A stretch of 41,269 nt of DNA, taken from the NCBI GenBank assembly GCA_015060625.1, contig SUYC01000005.1, positions 1 through 41,269 on the forward strand, written 5' to 3'. Under the pieces are notes generated by a model. It ran no database searches, was not told where the DNA came from, and worked only from the letters and a program-made list of their open reading frames with translations. The DNA comes from Xylanibacter ruminicola (GTDB taxonomy: Bacteria > Bacteroidota > Bacteroidia > Bacteroidales > Bacteroidaceae). Position numbers and translations under genes: made by a program. Shown piece after piece: positions 9,616 to 16,361 of the stretch; the first letter of the stretch is position 1, and each line of letters opens with the position of its first letter.

Positions 9616-9694
9616 TGATAGGATAGAGCCTGCTGCAGTATGCGTGGCGGGCCGCGCAAGTGCAGGTCCTTGGCTATCTACATGGTGCCCATGC

Positions 9695-9726
9695 CGCTCG
9701 GCTATGCCGCTTGGCTTGTCCAAGAA
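9695..9726. repeat. 32-bp direct repeat, left copy (flanks HU-smalltalk)
   Basis: CGCTCGGCTATGCCGCTTGG followed by CTTGTCCAAGAA. It matches 28 of 32 bases with 10474-10505 in the same orientation. Each copy consists of small GGCT/GCC and CTTGG/CCAAG hairpins. Confidence 0.75.
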
Positions 9727-9743
9727 CTTGTGGCGCTTCGGGG

Positions 9744-9845
9744 CTAAGCCCCGATGCACGATGTCGCGCCAAGGGCTGTTACAATCGCAGTTGCGATACT
9801 TGCAATCATCTGTACGATAAACTTTAATGTCTCTTTCTTTGTCAT
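9744..9845 (-). CDS. Smalltalk-type short peptide
   Basis: 33 aa: MTKKETLKFIVQM, then a hydrophobic stretch, ending TALGATSCIGA. This matches the short Bacteroidales peptide family named smalltalk, which usually lies beside an HU-like protein and an N-acetylmuramoyl-L-alanine amidase. Function is unknown; a single membrane helix and a late Cys (possible lipobox-like TSC) are visible. It lies downstream of the HU-like gene on the same strand, separated by a four-unit heptamer array and a GGGGC/GCCCC hairpin. No amidase gene follows here. The stop codon lies inside a perfect 7-bp-arm palindrome (9738-9754). Confidence 0.7.
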   Translation of the reverse strand: MTKKETLKFIVQMIASIATAIVTALGATSCIGA

Positions 9846-9871
9846 AATGGTTAATCTTTAAAGGTTATTAC

Positions 9872-9899
9872 TCAATGGTCAATGGTTAATGGTTAATGG
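9872..9899. repeat. Four-unit heptamer array between HU and smalltalk
   Basis: TCAATGG, TCAATGG, TTAATGG, TTAATGG, followed by a GGGGC-TTGC-GCCCC hairpin at 9906-9919. Confidence 0.85.
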
Positions 9900-9925
9900 A
9901 TAGGGTGGGGCTTGCGCCCCAACCC

Positions 9926-10453
9926 TTAGTCGCCGTTAGGCCCGTCGTCGTAGCCACCGCCGCCAGTGTTTCCACCGGTATTGCCGCCCTGGCTACCACC
10001 ACCGCCGTTGGTGGTCTTCTCACCATCGCCGCTCAGCAGACTCTCGGCATTCACAAACTCGGCCTTCTTCAGGAACTCACGACTTGAGATGTTCATCTCC
10101 TGCTCCTGCTCAGGCATGAATCGGATGTGCAGGGCTTTCAGGTTCTTACCCACATTAAACTCCTCCTTCTTGGGAGCACCGCCGGGCTCATTCTCCAGGG
10201 TAGTGAAGAAGGTACCCAGTCCGTCGATCTTCACTCGCTTGCTCTCCAGCAGCATCTCAACCAGACAGCTACGGAACTTCTCCAGCACACCAAATACTAC
10301 ATCCTGCGTATAAACGCTACCGTGCTCGCTGATGTGCTTGGCCAGCTTGCGGGTGTTCAGGGTTTCAATACTCTTGCTGTGGGCGAACCACTTGCCAAAT
10401 ACCTGCGACTTGTTGTTCTTGTTCTGTCGCAACTCATAAAAAATCTTTGCCAT
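9926..10453 (-). CDS. HU-like DNA-binding protein with Gly-rich tail
   Basis: 175 aa. Residues ~20-125 match the Bacteroidales HU/IHF-like family, e.g. the helical start FGKWFAHSKSIETLNTRKLA and GLGTFFTTLENEPGG in the beta-arm region. Residues ~150-175 are a low-complexity Gly/Asn tail ending DDGPNGD, as in other members. These proteins bind DNA non-specifically and are commonly linked with smalltalk, an amidase and a VirE-type primase, two of whose partners appear elsewhere in the window. The promoter is the TACCTTTGC box at 10680-10672, leaving an unusually long (~220 nt) structured leader. Confidence 0.85.
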   Translation of the reverse strand: MAKIFYELRQNKNNKSQVFGKWFAHSKSIETLNTRKLAKHISEHGSVYTQDVVFGVLEKFRSCLVEMLLESKRVKIDGLGTFFTTLENEPGGAPKKEEFNVGKNLKALHIRFMPEQEQEMNISSREFLKKAEFVNAESLLSGDGEKTTNGGGGSQGGNTGGNTGGGGYDDGPNGD

Positions 10454-10680
10454 ACTCTAATTTTAATGATTTTCGCTCGGCTTTGCCGCTTGGCTCCGCC
10501 AAGAATGGTTAATACTAATGTTACTTAATCTCTAGTGTGTCTCAATCCACGTGTGCACTTTGTTTCTTTTTGACGATGCAAGGGAAGTGCAAGGCGAATG
10601 CAGAGCCGAGCTCGCTCGAGCTATGCTGAGCCGCAGCCTTCACTCGCAGTGCATTATTTCCTAATTGCACTGCAAAGGTA
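10454..10680 (-). promoter_or_regulatory. Promoter and long structured leader of the HU-like gene
   Basis: The -7 box TACCTTTGC (10680-10672, minus strand) precedes a leader with paired GCAGTGCA/TGCACTGC, a GAGCTCGCTCGAGC palindromic patch and a TTGCATCGTCAAAAAGAAA segment, then the 32-bp repeat copy at 10474-10505. Parts (GGAAAT, GCGAGTGAAG, GCATCGTC) recur in the leader at 23268-23402, suggesting a shared leader family. Confidence 0.55.
10474..10505. repeat. 32-bp direct repeat, right copy
   Basis: CGCTCGGCTTTGCCGCTTGG then CTCCGCCAAGAA; the partner is at 9695-9726. Lies just upstream of the HU-like start codon. Confidence 0.75.
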
Positions 10681-10903
10681 CAAAAAAAATCGATGCAAAA
10701 AGAGTTTTTTCTCGTCTATTCTCTGATTTTTCTTGAAATGTTAAAATGTAAAGAAATAATACGATAGATAAGGAGCCTTATATATACTATCTTAATAATA
10801 CCACTTTACTATCTAAGAGAAAGTTCGGCAGGATTTACAGAAAACTCGTAAACTATCCACCAGATTCTGCCGTACTACATAAAATGCCCTGCTTGCGGGC
10901 TGG
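10681..10903. other. Gene-free AT-rich stretch with two hairpins
   Basis: No supported gene. Contains a 13-bp imperfect stem (10822-10834 against 10864-10876, AGTTCGGCAG/CTGCCGTACT) and a short GCCC/GGGC hairpin near 10886-10900. Either could serve as a terminator for umuDC, but neither has a good T tract. Confidence 0.4.
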
Positions 10904-11113
10904 AATGGTACATTAGTTCATTAGTTCATTTTGTAAAGTTTAGTAGTGCATCCGTGGGCTCTTATTGCTTTATATAATTTATATATATTATAATATATAT
11001 AAATTTAATATATAATATAGAATAAATATAGTCTCCGCCTCCCGTTACCCTCTCTCGTTCTCCTGCTTGTATTTCTTCAGATTGGAAATGAACTAATGAA
11101 CTAATGTACCATT
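10904..11113. repeat. 210-bp element with perfect 27-bp inverted ends
   Basis: 10904-10930 (AATGGTACATTAGTTC and a repeat of ATTAGTTC) is the exact reverse complement of 11087-11113. Between them is a very AT-rich core (10970-11030, runs of TATA) with no gene. A third copy of the end, one mismatch over 25 bases, lies right after the primase stop codon (27517-27541). The ends contain a tandem 8-bp unit. It resembles a MITE-like element or long-range hairpin; no target duplication was identified. Confidence 0.75.
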
Positions 11114-11142
11114 ACCAGACCACTTTGGTGCTTACTGCATAG

Positions 11143-12438
11143 CTACTTCAGCTTTATCACATCTTTCCAGCGAGTGGTATAGCAGGGACTTTTGTGGTCG
11201 TGCTTAATGGCATTGGCAAACACGTTTGCTTTTCCCTTTCCGTTTTTTTGCGTGTATTGTTGAGCTCCAATAACAACAGTTTCCGAACCATGCATGCGGT
11301 TAATACGATCCACCACCTCGTCAAGTCTTCGCATCTTCTGTATCGTCTCGGCATCCGTATCAAACAAATCCTGCTGGATAGGCGAGTCTTCCGATATTCC
11401 CATCACTATCACACCTGCTTTCTTGTATTGATAGCCCTGTATATAAATCTTCTGCAGTACTTCGCTGGCAGCCTGTACTATTGGTATAGTGCTGTTGGTT
11501 GGTGTAATCAAGCGTACCTCCTGAAAGTTCCAGTATTGTGCCAGGTCCTCTCTGAATGCATTAGTATTCACAAACACACCAACTATCTGTGCCACAGTCT
11601 TCTGTTGTCTCAGCTTTTCGGCACATCTTGTGGCGTAGTTGGCTATATGGGTTCGCAATGTCTCGTAGTCGCTAATCATTCCGTTAAACGATCTGCTGGT
11701 ACAGATACTCTTTTTCTTTGCCAGCTCCTCGTTAGGCACAGCATCTTCACCATTCAATTCCTGCCAGGTACGCATGATATTGATATTGTTAAAAGTAAGA
11801 TGCACCCAGTCGGGATGGTGCTTAGCAAAATCGAGTGCTGTTCTGCATCCCAGTGCCTGCAACTTTGCTGCATATCGTCTTCCGATACCCCACACATCTT
11901 CTATCGGGCACCATTCCAACGCTTTCATACGTTTGTAGTCATCGTCAATCATGCAGCAATGCCTGTAGGCCTCGTATTTCTTGGCCAGTTTCGATGCTAT
12001 CTTAGCCAGTGTCTTGTTAGGTGCGATGCCTATGCTTACGGGCATGCCCACCTCGCGTTTTATCCTTTTGTACAGATGTTCACCCCATGGTTGCAGTTTA
12101 TTTTCGTCAATACCATCCAGATACATAAAGCACTCGTCGATAGAGTATCTGAAATAGGATGGTGTTTCATGTCGGATGATGCTTACTACGCGACTTGTTA
12201 GTTCGCCGTACAGTTCATAGTTCGACGAGAATACCGCTATCTTCTGCCCAGGGAATTCCTCTGCTAACTTAAAGTATGGTGTGCCCTCTTTGATACCTAA
12301 AGCCTTAGCCTCATTGCTTCGTGCCACCACGCATCCGTCGTTGTTTGATAGTACTACCACGGGTTTCCCAACCAAGTCTGGTCGGAACACTCGTTCGCAC
12401 GAAACGTAGCAATTATCACAGTCGCAGATACCGTACAT
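11143..12438 (-). CDS. umuC: UmuC, DNA polymerase V catalytic subunit
   Basis: 431 aa Y-family translesion polymerase. Catalytic residues sit exactly where expected: D6 in the N-terminal CDCDNCYVSCE motif and D101-E102 in YSIDECF. The little-finger and C-terminal UmuC-specific regions follow. It copies across lesions when activated by processed UmuD. Its ATG shares one base with the umuD stop (TAATG), implying translational coupling. Confidence 0.93.
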   Translation of the reverse strand: MYGICDCDNCYVSCERVFRPDLVGKPVVVLSNNDGCVVARSNEAKALGIKEGTPYFKLAEEFPGQKIAVFSSNYELYGELTSRVVSIIRHETPSYFRYSIDECFMYLDGIDENKLQPWGEHLYKRIKREVGMPVSIGIAPNKTLAKIASKLAKKYEAYRHCCMIDDDYKRMKALEWCPIEDVWGIGRRYAAKLQALGCRTALDFAKHHPDWVHLTFNNINIMRTWQELNGEDAVPNEELAKKKSICTSRSFNGMISDYETLRTHIANYATRCAEKLRQQKTVAQIVGVFVNTNAFREDLAQYWNFQEVRLITPTNSTIPIVQAASEVLQKIYIQGYQYKKAGVIVMGISEDSPIQQDLFDTDAETIQKMRRLDEVVDRINRMHGSETVVIGAQQYTQKNGKGKANVFANAIKHDHKSPCYTTRWKDVIKLK

Positions 12439-12875
12439 TATAGTTTCTCAAAGGTTCTTATCATATGAATCACCACACCCCAAACTTCAAAATTATCTCC
12501 AGCTTCAACCTTAAAAGTAGGGTAGGCAGCATTAGCTGGTTTTAGCTCTATATAACCATCCTTCTTGTGGGTTAAATCCAGATATTTCATGGTGAACTCT
12601 CCATTCCAGAATGCTACTACAATACTACCATGGTGAGCTTCCACAGCTTTATCTATAATCACTCTGTCGCCATCAAATATGCCAGCATCCTTCATCGAGT
12701 CTCCTTCCACATCACCATAGAATGTAGCCTCGGGATGTCGGATAAAGTCACGATTAAAGTCAAGCGTCTCGTGTTGATAGTCACCCGCAGGCGATGGGAA
12801 CCCCGCTTTTATGCCAGCATGCTCTAGTGCCAGTTGGGTTTCAAATGTACCTTTTACAATCTTGATATTTCCCAT
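12438..12875 (-). CDS. umuD: UmuD, self-cleaving S24 peptidase subunit of pol V
   Basis: 145 aa from the ATG at 12875; an in-frame TTG at 12896 lies inside the promoter box. RecA-stimulated self-cleavage converts UmuD to the form that joins UmuC. Visible are the Ala-Gly cleavage site (A30-G31 in SPAGDY), nucleophile S60 (EGDSMKD) and general base K97 (FTMKYL), the same numbering as E. coli. It is transcribed leftward from a TATCTTTGC box (12901-12893) divergent from the lipoprotein/helicase operon. Confidence 0.93.
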   Translation of the reverse strand: MGNIKIVKGTFETQLALEHAGIKAGFPSPAGDYQHETLDFNRDFIRHPEATFYGDVEGDSMKDAGIFDGDRVIIDKAVEAHHGSIVVAFWNGEFTMKYLDLTHKKDGYIELKPANAAYPTFKVEAGDNFEVWGVVIHMIRTFEKL

Positions 12876-12892
12876 GCTTGATTTTTTTGAAT

Positions 12893-12985
12893 GCAAAGAT
12901 AGGGGGTATTCCTCAGTCCTCCAAATATTTTAGGCATTTTTCAGTTTTAACTTTTGGTGCTTCCAAATATTTGTGCTATCTTTGC
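12893..12985. promoter_or_regulatory. Divergent promoters with a repeated candidate operator
   Basis: Leftward box TATCTTTGC at 12901-12893 (umuD) and rightward box TATCTTTGC at 12977-12985 (lipoprotein and possibly the restriction genes). The 11-mer TCCAAATATTT occurs at 12920-12930 and 12962-12972, 42 bases apart. Each copy sits at about the -33 region of one promoter. The second copy includes the palindrome CAAATATTTG. A damage-responsive repressor site is a reasonable guess but not shown. Confidence 0.5.
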
Positions 12986-13010
12986 AAGCAGATTAGCAAT
13001 CAACAAAAGA

Positions 13011-13472
13011 ATGACTATAACGACATCAACACATAACGCATTAGTGCTCAGGATGATTCAAAAAATCACCCCCCCCATTTTAACATGCGTTAAGAAATCG
13101 AATTTTAAAAGTTTTTTTTCATTCTCCCTGCTGCATCGAGCTTATGCTCCTTGTGGCAGGGCTTTTTGTGTGTTGCTGTTTGGTCTTATGTTGTTGGTTG
13201 GTGTTGGTTGCAGCAAGGATTCGCTCCAGTCAACTACTGAGATGGAGTACCTCCATGCCGAATCGAGTGCGCTTGGTAGTGAGTCGAACGACAGCATTCA
13301 ACGTTTTGCCTACAAGGTAGAAACCTACGCACAAAATCATCCGCAAGCCCAAGCCGATCCGCTTTGGCCTGAAATTATCGAGAACATCAAGAGCGCCGCC
13401 CTCGGCGCCAACATCAACTTCCACATCACCATCAACACTGCATGGGATGGGGAGATAATCATTAATTTCTAA
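13011..13472 (+). CDS. Predicted small lipoprotein with disrupted signal sequence
   Basis: 153 aa from the ATG 25 bases after the promoter box; an ORF start at 12954 would precede the promoter. Function unknown. A lipobox-like LVGVGC at residues ~65-70 precedes SKDSLQSTTEMEYL and a soluble C-terminal part ending AWDGEIIINF. The signal region is odd: KKSNFKSFFSFSLL and LLFGLMLLVGVGC would form a normal lipoprotein leader, but 15 codons holding a palindrome (13126-13161) lie between them. A C8 tract (13069-13076) and a T8 tract (13112-13119) lie in the N-terminal coding region. Its codons are GC-richer than those of the next gene, which starts 5 bases downstream. The true start and expression are uncertain. 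Confidence 0.55.
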   Translation: MTITTSTHNALVLRMIQKITPPILTCVKKSNFKSFFSFSLLHRAYAPCGRAFCVLLFGLMLLVGVGCSKDSLQSTTEMEYLHAESSALGSESNDSIQRFAYKVETYAQNHPQAQADPLWPEIIENIKSAALGANINFHITINTAWDGEIIINF

Positions 13473-13477
13473 GTGGT

Positions 13478-16345
13478 ATGATATTTAATAATGTTCAGCA
13501 GCAAATAGCTAATCACACAGAAGGTCCAGTTCTTGTGATAGCAGGTCCTGGATCAGGTAAGACCAAGACACTTGTTGATAGGATAGTAAATCTAGTCAAG
13601 AAGGGGGTTGAGCCAGAGGCTATCATGGTGGGAACTTTTACTGAGAAGGCGGCAAAAGAGCTTGTTACACGTATATCTAATAAGTTGCTTGAAGATGGTG
13701 TTGGAGTGAATCTTAACGAAATGTATGTAGGCACATTACACTCCATTTTTTTGCGCTTTCTCGAAGAGAATCGTGAATACACTCGATTGAAACGTAGTTA
13801 TCGGCTTTTCGATCAGTTTGAACAGACATTTGTCATTTTCCGTCATATTAAGGAATTCATGGCTGTTGAAGAAATTAAGGACTTGATAGGAGATCATCGT
13901 GTTTCATATTGGGTAAAAGCCAGATCTATTGCTGATAAAGTAAATGTTGTATCGGAAGAGATTCTTGATGTTGAAAGGTTAGAGAAGTCTGACCATGCTT
14001 CTGTACGTGGATTAGCCAAGTGCTATAGGATATATGAAACTATTTTAGAAGAAGAAAATGCACTTGACTTTTCTTCTATTCAGTTATCAGCATATTTATT
14101 ATTGAGTGAGCACCCCGAGGTTCTAAGAAAGATACAGGATAAGATAAAATACTTTATGGTGGATGAGTATCAGGATACCAACACCATACAAGAGAAAATT
14201 TTGTTGCTCCTTGCTTCTCAAAACCATAACCTTTGTGTTGTTGGTGATGATGACCAAGGTCTTTATAGGTTTAGAGGTGCTACAATCCGTAACATATTAG
14301 AGTTTGATAAGAACTTTGCAAAAGGTGAATGCACAACCTATTTCCTGCAAACAAACTATCGTTCTCATCCAGACATTATTAATTTCTATAATAGGTGGAT
14401 GAAGAATCAGCAATGGATAGTCAATGGTGTAAAATTCCGTTTTGATAAGGAGATTGTACCAAGAGAAGATACCTTCCCTGATACTCCTGCTGTTATGCGC
14501 CTTTCTGCTGAGAATGATACCGACGAATATCATGCAGAAGTGCTTCGATTTATTCGCTATTTGGAGAAGGAACACATTATCACAGATTATAATCAAATAG
14601 CTTTCCTTTTCCGTTCTGTCAAATCAGATAAACCTAAGGCATTAGCAGATTATCTGGAAGAAAACGGGATTAAAGTTTTCTCGCCTCGTTCTGACATGTT
14701 CTTTGAGCGAGAAGAAGTTAAACTGATATTAGGATGTTTGGTTTCTATCTTCCCACAAGTGGAAGAGTTATTTGAAGCCGGATCTACCACTGCAGGCTTA
14801 TGTATGCAATGGAGCGACTACTTTATTACCGAGTTGCAAAAATCGCCAAAAGAGAATCGTGAGTTGATACGATGGGTTTTAGCTATGCAAAAAGCGCATG
14901 CTCCTTTAACGGAAGCCACTAATTATGGCTTTACGTCTCTGTTGTATCAAATGTTCCAGTTCCCTTTCTTTGCAAGATTCCTGGATGTAGATTTAGAAGC
15001 AAATAAAACAGATTTAAGGGCGGCATATAATATTGGAACGATAACTAATTTGGTTTCCAAATTTGAGTATTTGCATAATATCACCATTTTTACGCCTAAG
15101 GATGTAGAAAAGATACTTAAGAATTTCTTTAATTACTATCTAAGATTCTTGGTGCAAGGTGGATTAAGCGAGTTTGAGGATTTTGATGAAACGCTGCCTT
15201 CTGGCTGTGTGTCATTTATGACGATTCACCAATCTAAGGGATTGGAGTTTCCTATTACTATTGTTGGTAGTATGAATGCTGTGCCTGCAAAGAGTTATAC
15301 CGACTTGGATGAAATCCTTCAGCGCGAGTATTATCACAAGCCCATTTATGAGCCCTTAGATCAAACGAAATATTTCGATTTTGCACGCCTCTATTATACC
15401 GCATTTTCGAGAGCACAGAATCTACTTCTTCTAACTGGATGCGAAAGTTCTACTGGACGTAAAACGCCATCAGCTTATTTTGAAAGTTATTGGCGCAATT
15501 TGCCAATGTGGCGAGATTCAAGCATAGATTTGCACAAGATAGACTTGGCGAGTGTGAAGCCGATAAATATTAAACATGAATATTCTTTTACCTCTCATAT
15601 ATTGCTCTATGAAAATTGCCCCAGACAGTATAAATTCTATAAGGAACTACAATTTGTAGAGGAACGTCAGGGTGGTACATTAGGAGGTTCGTTACTTCAC
15701 CAGACTATCGAGGATATTCATAAGGCTGTTCTTCGTGGTGAAGTAGATACCTTGACAGATGCCAATATTGAATCGTGGTTTAACACCAACTATCAACTTC
15801 TTGTAAAACAGTTGCATTCTTATGTTGCAGAGGCTCAGCGTAAAGCCATTCTTCATCAGGTGTTGAACTACAGGGACCAGAACGAAAGACTTTGGCATAG
15901 AATCAAAGAAGCAGAAGTCGATGTCTCTCTGGTGAAAGAAGACTATATTCTGAAAGGTAAGATAGACCTTGTGGAAGGTGAAAATGGAACCGTAGAGTTG
16001 GTGGATTTTAAATCAGGAGAAAAACCTGATGTGAATACCTCTGACGAGTATAAACGCAAGATTTTGAATCAGTATCGACGCCAGTTAGAAGTATATGCTT
16101 ATTTGATTGAGCAACGTTATGGGTATAAAGTAAGTGCTATGCACCTTTATTATCCAAAGGAAGAGAATGGTAATCCTCGTATTACCTTCCGCTATCAGCA
16201 ACATAATATAGAAAATACCATTGAAGCTTTCGAAGATGTGGTACATAAAATAGAAAAGAAAGATTTCTCAATGGAAGGCGTGCATCGCAATGAAAAGCAT
16301 TGCTCTAACTGCGACCTTCGTTTCTATTGTAATTTTAATTGCTAA
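13478..16345 (+). CDS. UvrD-like helicase fused to an AddB-type Fe-S PD-(D/E)XK nuclease
   Basis: 955 aa. Superfamily 1A helicase motifs are clear: Walker A GPGSGKT (23-29), motif II VDEYQDT (~228-234), motif III QGLYRFRGA (~260) and motif V TIHQSKGLEF (~581). The C-terminus (about 705-955) is a RecB/AddB-like nuclease with GKIDLV and VDFKSG (~827-848). Four Cys that could hold a 4Fe-4S cluster are spread as in AddB: one in ENCPRQYKFY (~712) and C942, C945, C951 (C955 also available). The protein should unwind and cut DNA ends. It is the first gene of a tight AT-rich block (16-base gap to the methyltransferase) and so is probably part of a defence module rather than housekeeping AddA, as no AddA/AddB partner is adjacent. 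Confidence 0.85.
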   Translation: MIFNNVQQQIANHTEGPVLVIAGPGSGKTKTLVDRIVNLVKKGVEPEAIMVGTFTEKAAKELVTRISNKLLEDGVGVNLNEMYVGTLHSIFLRFLEENREYTRLKRSYRLFDQFEQTFVIFRHIKEFMAVEEIKDLIGDHRVSYWVKARSIADKVNVVSEEILDVERLEKSDHASVRGLAKCYRIYETILEEENALDFSSIQLSAYLLLSEHPEVLRKIQDKIKYFMVDEYQDTNTIQEKILLLLASQNHNLCVVGDDDQGLYRFRGATIRNILEFDKNFAKGECTTYFLQTNYRSHPDIINFYNRWMKNQQWIVNGVKFRFDKEIVPREDTFPDTPAVMRLSAENDTDEYHAEVLRFIRYLEKEHIITDYNQIAFLFRSVKSDKPKALADYLEENGIKVFSPRSDMFFEREEVKLILGCLVSIFPQVEELFEAGSTTAGLCMQWSDYFITELQKSPKENRELIRWVLAMQKAHAPLTEATNYGFTSLLYQMFQFPFFARFLDVDLEANKTDLRAAYNIGTITNLVSKFEYLHNITIFTPKDVEKILKNFFNYYLRFLVQGGLSEFEDFDETLPSGCVSFMTIHQSKGLEFPITIVGSMNAVPAKSYTDLDEILQREYYHKPIYEPLDQTKYFDFARLYYTAFSRAQNLLLLTGCESSTGRKTPSAYFESYWRNLPMWRDSSIDLHKIDLASVKPINIKHEYSFTSHILLYENCPRQYKFYKELQFVEERQGGTLGGSLLHQTIEDIHKAVLRGEVDTLTDANIESWFNTNYQLLVKQLHSYVAEAQRKAILHQVLNYRDQNERLWHRIKEAEVDVSLVKEDYILKGKIDLVEGENGTVELVDFKSGEKPDVNTSDEYKRKILNQYRRQLEVYAYLIEQRYGYKVSAMHLYYPKEENGNPRITFRYQQHNIENTIEAFEDVVHKIEKKDFSMEGVHRNEKHCSNCDLRFYCNFNC

Positions 16346-16361
16346 ACATAAAGTATAAAAT

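Noticed and set aside
10904..11113. Insertion sequence
   Set aside because: Perfect inverted ends but no transposase frame inside; called a MITE-like repeat instead.
11194..12201. 335-codon + strand frame opposite umuC
   Set aside because: umuC has its catalytic residues at the exact positions expected; the antisense frame is Cys/His-rich with no family pattern.
13478..16345. Housekeeping AddA/AddB (RecBCD-type) recombination enzyme
   Set aside because: Helicase and AddB-like nuclease are in one polypeptide with no partner subunit adjacent, and the gene shares composition and tight spacing with the restriction genes.
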